From Hevea brasiliensis (lineage: Eukaryota > Streptophyta > Magnoliopsida > Malpighiales > Euphorbiaceae), in assembly GCF_030052815.1 (NCBI RefSeq), contig NC_079498.1, positions 65,582,992 through 65,646,991 of the forward strand: a DNA stretch of 64,000 nucleotides. The letters run 5' to 3'. The notes beneath the pieces are model-generated. The model saw only the letters and a program-made list of their open reading frames with translations, was not told the DNA's origin and searched no databases. The position numbers and the translations under genes are program-made. This document shows, one piece after another, positions 13,621 through 24,955 of the stretch (the stretch's first letter is position 1; each line of letters opens with the position of its first letter).

Positions 13621-14900
13621 ACAACATCGGAAGTCTCAGCCTCTTCTCGCTATCTCATAGTATAAACTCTAGCTGAAGCACTTCCTTGTGCTGACTGACC
13701 AACAGTACCCTGACTTTCAGAAGCAGTGCCTCTAGCTCTGCCTCTTCCTCTGCCAACTGGTTGTGAACCTCTGGTAGTAGGACTCTAAATAGATCCTTTT
13801 GCAGTAGTAGGAGCTGAACTGAATGTAGGAGCACTAGTACAATCTTTTACAATATGACCCTTGTCTCCATAGTTAAAACAGGCTCATGTTGCCCAATAGC
13901 ATTCTCCCCCATGAATCTTGCCACAAGTCTCACAGGGGCGGGGAGGTTGTTAACCCCTGCTCGACTATTGACCAGACCTAGGGGGTCTCTGTCTAGAGAA
14001 TTGGCCCCTTCCAAACCTTCCACCTTGACCTCTGCTAGGTCCACCAAATTTCTTCCTCTTCCTAGAAGTACCACTAGAACTTTGCTCTACTGACTGTTCC
14101 CCTTTATCTTTCCCTGATTTCTCAGTCTTCTCTAATTTTTCTTTTTCTGGGGTCACTTCTGATTCAATTCTTTCCAACTTAAGTGCCTGAGAGATGACCT
14201 CAGAGAAGTTACTGTGTCTGAATCCCACTACTTGCATCCGCAGACTAGGCTTCAAACCGGTCTCAAATCTCTTGTACCTTTCCTTGCTGGTAGAAAGGAG
14301 ACTCCCAGCATAGTGACTTAAGCGGGAGAACTCCCTCTCATATTCTGCCACTGATCTATTGCCTTGCTTCAGACTCAAAAATTCTTGTAGTTTTTGATCC
14401 ACATATGCATCTGGGACGTATTTCTATCTGAATTCTCTGATGAAGTCATCCGAGGTCAGTACTGGTGGTTCAGCCAAGCTGTGGGGGATGGTCTTCCACC
14501 AATCATATGCATCCCCTTACAGTAGTGACACGGAGTATTCAAATTTCAGCTCATCTTAGTAGTGTAACTTCTTGAACACTCTGTCCATTCTTTCTAACCA
14601 CTGCTCTACCTCTAAAGGGTCTAATGTACCCTTAAATTCTGTAGCCCCATACTTCAATAGCTTGTCATACTGTCTAGCTGGAGGCTGTGGTTGTATCACA
14701 GGTGTCTGGGGTAGAGCTTGAGCCGGCATACCCCCAGCCATTTGTTGAAACATTGCCGCCATCTGCTATGCAAACTGTGCAGGAAACTGCGGCATTTGTG
14801 GGGCTGGTGCCACTGACCCACTGATATTCTGTAGAGCTGGGGCTTCCCCTTGTGCCTTAACTTCAACAGATTGCTTAACTGAGCAATCCCCGTCTTCCAT
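13621..14900 (-). pseudogene. Tekay gag (capsid and nucleocapsid)
   Basis: The gag-pol frame starts at ATG 14898-14900 (MEDGDCSV..), 170 bases downstream of the primer binding site. A P/Q-rich N-terminal region is followed by the gag core: YGATEFKGTLDPLEVEQWLERM near 14620 (first 20 residues YGATEFKGTLDPLEVEQWLE), then EFLSLKQGNRSVAEYEREF near 14370. A basic RKRKKFGG linker and a zinc-binding region follow near 13850-13935. That region has CETCGKIHGGEC and CFNYGDKGHIVKDC; the latter has tyrosine where the second cysteine of a CCHC knuckle is expected. Stops lie near 14765, 14557, 14520, 14425 and 13885. Gag packages the element RNA; this copy cannot. Confidence 0.85.
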
Positions 14901-15068
14901 ATTAGTCTGGAGTAGGATATCTCTTAAATAAATAACACAAGGAGATTCCTTCCATTAGTTCATATTTATGATGTAATGCACTGTATATAACAAATAAGGG
15001 AATTGAGCAGTTATACTTAGCAAAGAAAAGACACAAATTCACAAATTAAAACATACTTCAAAAATTTT

Positions 15069-15080
15069 GCTCTGATACCA
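15069..15080 (-). other. Primer binding site of Tekay element
   Basis: On the minus strand TGGTATCAGAGC matches the complement of the 3' end of initiator methionine tRNA, the usual primer for this clade. It lies 8 nt inside the 5' LTR and sets element orientation. Confidence 0.9.
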
Positions 15081-15088
15081 CTAAAACA

Positions 15089-18000
15089 TGTCACATCTTA
15101 CCCCTCTGTAAGGCATAATATGATCCCGTAGAATACCTAATGAACTACCGAACTTCACCTACCGATAATTCATTAAGTACCCTACAAGGGATTTTAAAAC
15201 AATTTTCTTACTTTTATAAGTGGTGAGCATTGTCTACTAGGTATTAAAACATTTAATTAGAGTTTAAAAACTAGTTAAAATTTTTGTCCCATTTTATTTT
15301 TTCATAAATTTTATAAAAATTTTGGCAGAGTGCCATCTGTATTTTGAGAAAACAGTTCTTCAAATACCTGTAAAAAGCACTTCCAAAGATTTATCTCAAC
15401 AACTTCATCAATTTCACAACCATTCCAACCAATTTCAATATCATTTCTCAATTTCCAAAATTCAGCAATTATCAAAATACTACCAATTAATTTTATTCAA
15501 ATTAAAATAAAATATTTTCATTCATATTTCATTAAAGATAAAACAATTTATATACATCATTACAAAAATTTATATTAAGAGAAATTCAAATCAAAATTTA
15601 TTACAAGCTTTATACAACTCTATACAACTTTATACAACTGCTCATAACCAATTTTACATGTCCATACAGTTACATACATTTACATATATCAAAATAGTTT
15701 TTACATTTAGGGTATAAAATATACCCGATAACTTCAAAGTAGGTAGCTCCTTAATTCTCAACAGCTCACTCTGCTGCTCCTCTAGTCTCTATATCTGCGA
15801 CAGCAATAACAGCCATCGTCGAGTACTAGGATTCAATGGTGCACAACATACTAAAATAATCTTTATGCGGAATTTAAAATATATTTATTGAAAAATTAAA
15901 CTGAACAAGTAATATCAATACAAAACATGATTTACAAGATTTTAGTTCAAATAATTTTATTTCAAAGTCTCAAAACCATTTACATAAAGACACACAGTTA
16001 TAATGTGCCATTCGAAATAAATATAATCTCAATAGCCAGAGGCTAAGGAGAAGTCACAACACAAGGCTAGATAGCTCAAATATATGGGAACCCATTCTTT
16101 TTCTTCTTCTACTGGCACACACCTCAACACTTCAGCCAGAGAAGGAATCAAAATTTGAAACTGATTTTCCCCAGTAGTCATGCTAGTGAGGTGTTCAAAT
16201 ATATGGTCATGACACTGTGGTTTCAAAACTTATCTTCACAATTTACTAAACATTTATTGCCATTTCAAACATACTCAAATAAACTTTCAATAATTCAAAG
16301 CAAAAGCATAATACACATTTCCTGCACTTTGTAAATGAATTTTAAAGCATATTGATGTTATGAACAAACCTTAAGCGAGTCGCCTCTTGGCCTTGACTCG
16401 ATCCCTCGGGTTCTTTTCTGGTATTCTTTTCCACTGAAATACACAGTTTCACAGTGTTTCAGTATCATAACTCATTATAAATCTAAAAAATAAATTCAAA
16501 TTCACTTATACCTAGCTTTAATATGTTAAACTTAGCGTTCTTTAAATTTTGTATTTCGGGGTTATTATTCACGACACTATTCAAGTCAATTTGTTGACTT
16601 TCTAAGGCTTAATAGGTATTGGAATTCCAACTTCACCCACATACCACATTTTGGTCACCTAATTTGTTGGTTTTGGTTGTTTTCGCAAAACTTAAGTCTT
16701 TTAGGTAAATTTGCAAATTTTCAGTTTTGGTATCTTATGTTGCACTGTTCCATTGATCATTTTTCTGTTAGAATTTGGCTAAGTTTTCTTCATAGAAATT
16801 GTTCCTTATTGTCTTAAATTTATTCTCCTTTTTGAATCACTCCAATTGGAGTTTTGTAGCTCAAGTTATAGCCATTTGAATCATGGCTGCCAGATAGGAC
16901 TTAACCCAGATTTTCTGGGCAAATTCTAGTTCTGGCAGTTTTAGGTCACCAATTTTGGGTGGCTAAATGACTTAGTTAAGTGCATAATTTGAGTTTGTGT
17001 ACTTCATGAAAGTTTTAGGTCTATATCTCAGATTTCCACTAGTAAAATGTCAGGTCATTTAGACCTGCCCAGCCCAAGTTATGGCTAAATAAACAAACAC
17101 TGTTCATTTGGTCATTTTTGTACAGGTAAGATTACCTAATCCGGATTTGGTCAATTTGTTCACTAAGTTTTAGTCACTTTTTGGGCATAATTCCTGAATG
17201 AAAAATGTGTCATTTTGTGTCTAATTTCATTCCCAATTGGCTTCACACCAATTAGGCTTGTAACTTTTTAGTTTTGGTCCCTGAAAGGGACCTTGGTCAT
17301 GCTGCCTGCATAGTGCCCATATCCAATCCAAATCTAAACCTAATTCTAACACTTCCAACATACATCAATTGGTCACAAATGACCATTTCTTAACTCTAAC
17401 AAGGTCAAACACATAACTTAACAAATTTTCACATTTTTGTCTTCCAAACCCTAGGTGCCAAAACCCTAACTACACTAATTGTTACATTTAATTAATTCTA
17501 AGCATACTAACATTACTCCATCACTCAATTAAGCTTCCTAACATAATTAATTCAAGCAAATTCATACATTACCATGGCAAACCCTAGTTGACCAAAATCC
17601 ATGACTAGTCCTCCACACTTGTTTTTATTTCATTTTAAACATATTTCTAAGTTAATTAGACTAAACATAAACACTAGGCTACAAATTCCAAGTTTAAATG
17701 ACTAACCTCAATCTTTGATGTCCAATTCTTCAATTCTCTTCTTTTTTCTTTTTCTTTGCTTCTTCAATTTTCTTCTCAAAGCCCAAACACAAGGTTTTAT
17801 GAAGTGGTTATAGGAGAAATTAGGGTTTAGTAGAGGTTTAAAAGCTTGAAGCAAGCTTTAATGGAGTTTTGTGGAGAGGGAGAGTTAAGAGAGGGAGGAT
17901 GGCAAGTTAAAGAAGATAAAGATTTTTTTTGTTTTTTTATTTTTCTTTCTTTTCTTTTATGTTTTTAGTCTTATGAAAGACCATAAAATTAAATTAATTA

Positions 18001-18605
18001 AATTTATTAATTATATATTTATTGCATCATGCATGATGTCATGCATGATGTCATCACCTCTCACTTTTCCTTTTTCCTTTTTTTTAATTTATTTTTCCAT
18101 TAGTTCTTTAATTTAATTCCTGATTTCAAAATTTTCTTTTCTCCGATTTTATTTGACAGTTAGGTCAAGAATCAGCTCTAGGGGTCAATTGACCAAATTG
18201 CCCTTCGCCGGTTCGACCTGGTTTGCAAATAATTCAATATTTCTTTCAAATCCCTGACCTAATTATTTGACTGGCTTAACAATTCTTTTTTGTGATTTTC
18301 TCTTTTCCACTGTGTTCGCAATAGTCCTAAGGACCGCAGTGTCACATTTTACAGTTCGAAATTTGAGTTTAAATCGACTTCGCAGTCCTTCCCGAGAAGG
18401 TCACCCATCGCTATGACTCTCGGCTCATTTAACTTCTTATGTTCTGTTTTTCTTATTTATACTTAACTAATTGACCATTACTAATTATTTATGTTTAGGG
18501 CTTATCTAGTTGTCTTAGATGTGATTCTAATCCCCTTAATTATCCAGACCGACATCGGTCACCAGAATAATGAAATATACCAGGCTATACAAATAGGGTA
18601 TTACA
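15089..18605 (-). repeat. Tekay element 5' LTR
   Basis: This 3517-bp LTR is the partner of 6681-10196. It starts TGTAATACCC on the minus strand at 18605 and ends TGTGACA at 15089, next to the primer binding site. Differences from the 3' LTR are scattered transitions and small indels (for example in the T-rich run near 17930 and the ATGCATGATGTC repeat near 18030). The insertion is therefore old enough to have diverged, but a date needs alignment. Confidence 0.9.
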
Positions 18606-18614
18606 AGTGTCACA

Positions 18615-19960
18615 TAAGGAGTACAGCTGGGAGAAAACAATATGGAGGTTCTCGATCAGGGTAAAAATTATTAGGAATAGTACAGATGAATTGCAAGTTT
18701 AGTTACTCAGGCTAGCTCTAAAAAAAGAGATAGGGATTTGGAATCAAGTTTGGATAAGGAACTTCCGAAATAAGATGTCTAGAAGGTTCAAAATGAGGAG
18801 TCGTAATAAGTTGAGGAAAGTTTGGTAAATAAATAATGAGATTGAAAACAAAAGTCTGGGATACTATGAAAGCGGGAGGTGATATGAGTAACGTTCTTAT
18901 ATCTAATAGGGTCAAACGAGGTCGGCCTCATGACCGTGACCTTTTAAAATCCATTTTGACAAATTAGAAGAGATCGGGAGAGAGTCTTTGCCCGAATCTT
19001 CTTAACAAAATTCTAATATACACATCGTAAGAGATCGGGAGAGAGTCCTTACCCGAATCTTCTTAACAAAATTCTAATATACACATCATAAGAGATCGAG
19101 AGAGAGTCCTTACCCGAATCCTCTTAACAAAATTCTAATATACACATTTTAAGAGATCATTAGAGAGTCCTTACCCGAATCCTCTTAACAAAAATTCTAA
19201 TATATATATTTGAGAGATCGGGAGAGAGTCCTTACCCAAGTTCACTCAACAAAATTCTAATGTACACATTTTAAGAGATCGGGAGAGAGTCCTTACCGAA
19301 TCCTCTTAACAAAATTCTAATATACACATTTTAAGAGGTCGGGAGAGAGTCCTTACCCGAATCCTCTTAGCAAAATTCTAATATACATATTTTCAGAGAT
19401 CGAGAGAGAGTCCTTACTCGAATCCTCTTAACAAAAATTCTAATATACATATTTTGAGAGGTCAGGAGAGAGTCCTTACCAAAATCCTCTTAGCAAAATT
19501 CCAATATACAATCCTAATCCTCTTACCCGAGTCCTCTCCCGAAATCTTAAAATCCAAAATTGACCAATTAAATTAGATATGTAACAAATCAAATAAACAA
19601 AACACTAATTCACCGTAGGGACACCCCATGTACCCGTGTTCTTGGGAAACCCAAAATAGTGAGATATTGAACGCTCCTTCTATCAATAAAAGGACCGACA
19701 ACATGAATTTAAGACCCCTAAATTATTAATCGTAAGTAATTAAAGAGCACATCATTAAATTTGCTAACCCCCGTTAAGAGACGAGGTGGGGTGCCTAACA
19801 CCTTCCCCACCCGTGAACGGTCTCCAAACCCAGAATCTCTGTTTCGGAAGTGGTTTTTATTTTAGTAATGGTTTTCTTTAATTTCTCTTAAAATTAAAGT
19901 GGCGAATCCTCACTTTTTCAACTTCAGTGAGAATCGTCCAGCGATCGCAAAGTCCTTGCA
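18615..19960 (+). mobile_element. Tat-type LTR, 3' part, ending against the hAT gene
   Basis: This continues the Tat fragment at 436-3362 after the solo LTR. The last 180 bases (19780-19960) match, in order, the U5 end of the Tat LTR at 40424 read on the minus strand: GGGGTGCCTAACACCTTCCC, an AATCTCTG..GGAAGTGG block, a GTGGCGAATCCTCAC block and a TTCAGTGAGAATCG block. The LTR ends with TTGCA at 19960, directly followed by hAT coding sequence. It is therefore a 3' or solo LTR that cut the hAT gene. The 5' part of the hAT gene would lie beyond the left edge of the window. It contains the 61-bp array 18968-19506. Confidence 0.65.
18968..19506 (+). repeat. 61-bp tandem array, about 9 units, each able to fold as a hairpin
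   Basis: Unit starts at 18968, 19029 and 19090 give a period of 61; about nine units follow to 19506. Each has AAGAGATCGGG, a purine-rich spacer, then CCCGAATCCTCTT and an AT-rich tail. The two blocks pair as AAGAG/CTCTT outside and TCGGG/CCCGA inside. The array lies within a Tat-type LTR. Confidence 0.85.
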
Positions 19961-20224
19961 ATAAGTATCATCCTTGACTAAGACAAAGTAAGAAGGGCAT
20001 ATTTGCAAAAAGGACCTTACTAACCATACAACCATAATTTTAAACAAAGAAAAATTTGTAATATCAATGCACCATTTTATTCCTATTTGAAATATGGTAA
20101 TTGGTTAGAGTATGGTATAGTAAAGGAGTCTGCATTTTGTTTATAATGCCATCTCTTGAGACCTGAAATTGGCAAGCAAGGAAGTGGAGATTCATTTGTT
20201 ATAGAAGGTTTTGATGCTTGGAAT

Positions 20225-20282
<58 letters not shown>

Positions 20283-21065
20283 GATATTCATGTAAGAGGT
20301 CCAAATAATGCTCACAATGCTTCTTTGAGAAAACTTAAAGCATTAATGAAGCAAGATCAACACATAAAAGTTGCATTTAGTAAACATTCTAATCAAGTAA
20401 GAATATAATATAGAACTCAATTATGTGCATTAATTGATTGTCTACGATTTCTTTTGTGGCAAGGACTTCCTTTTCATAGGCATGATGAATCAATTGATTT
20501 GAAAAATAAAGGAATTTTTCTTGAACTTTGAAGTTTCTAACTAAGCATAATGAGATAATTAACAGTGATGTTGACAACATGCTGCTAATAATCTTAAGTT
20601 AATAGCTTATATATTCAAAATGAAATTATAAATGCCTTTGCTATTGAAACTTTGAATGTTATTATTAATGATTTGGTAATAATCTCTTTGCAATTTTAGT
20701 TGGCTAGTCTCGTGATGTGTATGTTAAAGAGCAAATATTGTTATCTTACATTATATTAACAAAAATGGTTGTGTGCTTAAGAGATCTTTTGGAATTATAC
20801 ATAATTTTTATACAAGTGCTTTGTCTCTTAAATCACTAATTGAGTTATTTGTTTGCTAGGCATGTATTAAGCATAGCAAGTTTACAAGGCCAAGGTTATG
20901 ATGGGGCTAGTAATATGAGAGGTGAATTCAATGGTTTAAAAAACTTAATTATGAGGGAGAATGAAATTGTGTATTATGTTTATTGTTTTGCTCATCAGCT
21001 TCAGTCCCTTGTTGCTATTTTAAAAGTGATATTCATATTGCCTTGCTTTTTAATCTGATTGCTAA
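19961..21065 (+). pseudogene. hAT transposase-like (zinc-finger MYM1-like) pseudogene, N-terminal part
   Basis: Recognisable blocks in order are VRRAYLQKGP (about 19985), YGNWLEYGIVKESAFCL (about 20090; TTF-type zinc-finger region) and GDSFVIEGFDAWNK (about 20190). Then come IDIHVRGPNNAHNASLRKLK (20281), LIDCLRFLLWQGLPFHRHDES (about 20430), GQGYDGASNMRGEFNGLKNL (about 20890) and VYCFAHQLQS (about 20985). This is the plant hAT family with a TTF zinc finger, once coding a transposase or a domesticated relative. The 5' end is lost at the Tat LTR boundary (19960). Frames shift several times, an (AG)26 repeat lies inside the coding region, and the gene is cut at 21065 by a later element. It continues at 55542. 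Confidence 0.85.
20227..20278. repeat. (AG)26 microsatellite inside the hAT pseudogene
   Basis: A perfect dinucleotide run of 26 units sits between the blocks EGFDAWNK and IDIHVRG. The upstream block and the downstream block are in different frames, so the run's length breaks the reading frame. Confidence 0.97.
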
Positions 21066-21263
21066 TAGGGGTGCAATCGATCGATTTGTTCTGAATTAAA
21101 TCGAAGTAAAGAACTAACTGAATCTAATCAAACTGAAATAAATTGGTTTGGTTTAGTCCATTGGTTTTCAATTTTAATAACCACCAAAGAGGAACAAAAA
21201 ATTTTTCAACTAAATCCAACATCACAGATTCACAATCATTTGTCAAAATAACAATACATCATG

Positions 21264-21733
21264 ATCTTGAATTGGTTTGCCTAAAGGGGGCAAAAATTTT
21301 CCTCAAACAAGGATTCTTAAATAGAGGTGTTCATCATCATAGGGCTCAAAAACACCATTGGACAAGACTTCTTACTTAGAGAGCCAATCACTTGGAAAGG
21401 GTCTAATAAAGCACAATATGGCATGTTTGGAAAGTTGGAGCTTGGAAGAGAAGAAGGAGGCTTCGTTGTTGCTCAAATTAAAGACTAAGTCAATAAGCAC
21501 ATAGGCTTTTTAATGCATGAAAGTACGGCCTTTATCCTTCAAAATTTGCGAATCCATAATATCTCATTATTTATTCACCATTGGAAGCTCAAATTGAGGA
21601 GATTTTAATGTTTTTTTATGCCTTTGATATTCCTATATGGGTTAAGAGTAAATTGGCATCTTTGACCATCAAATATTCTCTAAGATCTTCATGGATTTTT
21701 ATCAACAATAATATGAATAAATTTTGACTAAAT
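21264..21733. other. Unrecognised retroelement-like fragment, left half
   Basis: This lies between the left arm of the hAT-type element and the solo LTR at 21734. It holds short open stretches with stops but no motif I recognise. It is probably contiguous with 53954-54822 once the solo LTR is removed. The pair may be a decayed LTR-element piece. Confidence 0.35.
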
Positions 21734-24700
21734 TGTAATACCCTCGCTTCAGCTAGTTCCAAACATTCTACTATTTCGAAGACTAACATCTGTTCTGATG
21801 GCTAGAATGTCTAGAACCACACTTAAATTAGAGTGAGGAGTCATAATTTAATTTAATGAAGATCAAGTAAGGTTGCAGAAAAATAAAAGAAGTGGTATGT
21901 AAATCGGTTAAATGAGCTCAAGCCCCAGTGATGGGTAACCTCACTGGAAAGTGACCATAGGTCCAGTGGCTATTCCAATTCCTGTGGAATCTTGTAAGAC
22001 CCTTAATTAAGACCTAATTGAGGTATTATTATGAATTTAAAAAGGTAAAAAAATGAAAAGAAATAAGTTCAAATAAATAGATTTAAAGCTAAGGTGAAAA
22101 ATGGAATTAGGGGTATTATGGAAAAGAAAAACCAAAACACAGTAAGAAGAAAATTTGATCAATTAAATTTAAGAGTTCAAAATTGACTAAAAATGAGATA
22201 AATGGAGTTAATGAAGTTAGATTAGTTTAATTAATTATGATTAGAATAATTAAACATAATTATCCAAAAAGTCAAATTCAAATGATTAGGAAAGACTTAA
22301 AATTTACAAGTTTGCCATTCGAATTATTTACAAAACTACCATTAAGGATTAAAATAAAACAAAAACTCATTCTTCCAAATCCAAGGTGGTGGCCAAAAGG
22401 AAGAAAAGAGAGGAATAAGAAGAAGAAGCCATGAGAGAGTTAGGAAAGCTTTGATCCAAGGTGGTTTGACCAAGTTATCAAGAAATTTAACAAGGCAAAC
22501 ACATAAGGTAAGCTTCCTAACACTTCCACTTGAATTATTTTGTTATTTTATTGGAGAATTCTTGACACCCAATTCTGCCATAGAGGAAGAAGTTAGGGGT
22601 TTTTGAGTTTTGATGAGTTCAACTTGGTTTCTATGCTTGAAATGAAGTTGTAGATATGATTAGGAACTTGATTTTTGTTGGAATTGGAAGATGGCAATTA
22701 GGGTTTGTATGTAATTAGGGTTTTTGTGGTATGGAGCTTAATTAATGTTAAAATAGTTATATTATGACTATCTAAGGTACCTTTGTTAAGAAATATTAAA
22801 GATTTGGAGGGAAAATTAAGTGAATTGAAGTGATGCCCTAAGTGCTGAATCTGGACAGTTTGAGTCCAGTGAGGTTATTAGCTCATAACGTGAGCTATAT
22901 AACTCCAATTGATGTGAAACTAATGAGAGATGAATCTTAAGACAAAATGCTAAAACTTTCATGTAGAACACTTGACCTAAAAATGGCCAGAAGGTACTTT
23001 AATTAGGGTTAGAATCTAGCAATGCAAACCTGGAACCTAGAAAAACTGACCAAATGAACAGTATGAACTTAATTAAGCATAACTCACTCTACAAAATTTC
23101 AAATTGAGTGATTCTTGAATCTTTGTAATTCTAAGACATAGGGGAACAATTCATATGCGGACTATGGAGTCAAATTATGACTATAACCTACCCAAATTTT
23201 TTAGACAAAGTAGGTCCAGAAATCTAACTGATTCTAGAATAGCCCTAAAACTTGAGAAATTATCACCAGAATAGTTTTGGAAAAATGATCATAACTAAAG
23301 CTATATAAATGCAAATTAGATTATTCTAAAGCCAAAATACACATAAGATATAGAACTACAACTTTTATGTTTTGATCTAGACCCAAATGTAAGGGCAAAT
23401 TGGTTGAAATGTTAGAGTAAGTCAAAACTCCAAAGTAGGAATTTCCTACAACTCAGCAATTTTGCCCTGTGAGCTCCAGGTAGTAAACAGAGCATAACTT
23501 TCTTTGTACTTATCCAATTGAGGTGCTATAAAATGATTTGGAAACCTAAGATAAAGGCCTAAAACTTTGTTTTAGAGGCCTGGTACAAATTATGGGTATA
23601 AAGTGCTCGGATATTAGATATAAATTCAAGTGAAAATCTGAAAAATCTGAGAATTGTAGGGTAAGACACCCAAGAGTAATACCTAGTATTTTGATCATAA
23701 CTTATGACCTAGACCTCCAAATTGAGTGATTCAAAATGGTAATTAAAGTTAAGACTTAAAGGAACAACTTTTATGAAGATCACTTTGACAAATTATGATT
23801 GGAACTAGGTTGAAATTGAGTTTAAAAGTCATGTTCTAATGCTATATTGAATCTAGAAAAGTTGGAATATGTAGTTATTTTAGGAATTTTACTACGAATT
23901 TAATTGATTTGTTATTGAGGGCATTAGAATCAGTATTGAGACATTTGAAATTGTATATTTCAGTGGAGAAGAGTACTTTGAAGTGAAGGAAAGAATAGAC
24001 CAAAGAAAAGAGAGTAAGAAAAGTTTGTGCACAACTTGAATTTCTCTTGTGTTTTAATTTTGCAAATGAAACTAATGTGAATTTCTTTTGTATTTGAAAA
24101 ATGTTTACATTGTTTTGAGTATATTTTGAATGTTGAAAAGAATGTGTTATTGTATTGAAAAGGCAAACATTGGCTATTGATTTTATTATAGCAAGGAGGT
24201 GGCCGGATTGAATGTATTTTAGAAGTGCTTTAAGAATTTGATGTGTTGTCAACCCTATTTGTTGAATTGTGATGATTTGAAATATTGTTATTTGAATGGA
24301 AATTCTTTTATGTGATGATTTAAAATATTGTGATTTGAATGGAAATGGTTTTAAATTGTTTTGAAACCACAGTTGGCATGGCAAACTTTGATTGTTCCCT
24401 TATTAATAATGGTTAATGGGGTTGAGATTGATTTGTTACTTTCCCTCTCTGGCTTGTCAGTTGAGGTTGAGATCGGATGAATACATTCATATTGGCTAGC
24501 TAGCCTTAATTCCCCCAATAGTAACGGCTATGGGGTTGAGATAGCTTTGTCGTGGTATACAACGCGACATTGATCATGAAATTTTGTGTCATGGCTTAAA
24601 CTGTGTATAGATGGCAACATAAATGATTTTAATTGTTTTGATAAATGATTTGCAAAGAACGATTTGTTGATATTGAGAATAATTTTACTGTTTTCATATT

Positions 24701-24955
24701 TTATGGAAATTTGAAAATCGTGAATAATTTATCGTGGTTTGATTAATTATGTTTTATGATGATTTTATAAATTATTAAGTTGTGCACCACTAAGTTAAAT
24801 ACTCAGTGATAGCTATTTTTATACTGTCGCAAGTAGGGGAAAAGAGAAGGTAGCTGAGTGAACACATTAGAAGCTATACTCTTTGACAAACAGGGTATAT
24901 TTCTAGGTTACTCTTTGTATTTTGTTTTAAATGTAAATAATTACTATACGTATAT

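Larger units (their letters stand above)
6681..18605 (-). mobile_element. Near full-length Tekay-type chromovirus (Ty3/gypsy), degenerate
   Basis: The element is 11.9 kb on the minus strand, with LTRs at 6681-10196 and 15089-18605. It has an initiator-methionine tRNA-type primer binding site at 15069-15080, a single gag-pol frame 14900-10243 and a polypurine tract at 10197. Flanks GGTGT (6676-6680) and AGTGT (18606-18610) make a 4/5 target duplication. It inserted 4 bp before the 3' end of LTR-A, in the opposite orientation. A chromodomain at the pol C-terminus, 3.5 kb LTRs and the gag-pol layout place it in the Tekay/Del clade. One frameshift and many stops make it non-autonomous. Confidence 0.92.
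3363..18614 (+). mobile_element. Solo LTR of Tekay-type family (LTR-A), split by a full Tekay element
   Basis: The LTR starts TGTAACACCC at 3363. It runs to 6680 and finishes with CACA at 18611-18614 after the nested element 6681-18605, giving about 3.3 kb of LTR. Flanks are TAAGT (3358-3362) and TAAGG (18615-18619), a 4/5 target duplication, so this is a solo LTR left by LTR-LTR recombination. No internal region, primer binding site or polypurine tract adjoins it. Landmarks shared with the other Tekay-type LTRs here are the CGATGACCAGTG block near the start, the GTGATGGGTAACCC block near 3555, and a GGGGTGTCACA end. Long stretches (4650-5100) match the Tekay LTR body in relatives. Short open frames inside are not genes. 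Confidence 0.8.

Noticed and set aside
23875..24384. Open frame of 169 residues on the minus strand
   Set aside because: It is inside LTR-D on the antisense strand, with F/K/N-rich low-complexity wording expected from AT-rich DNA.
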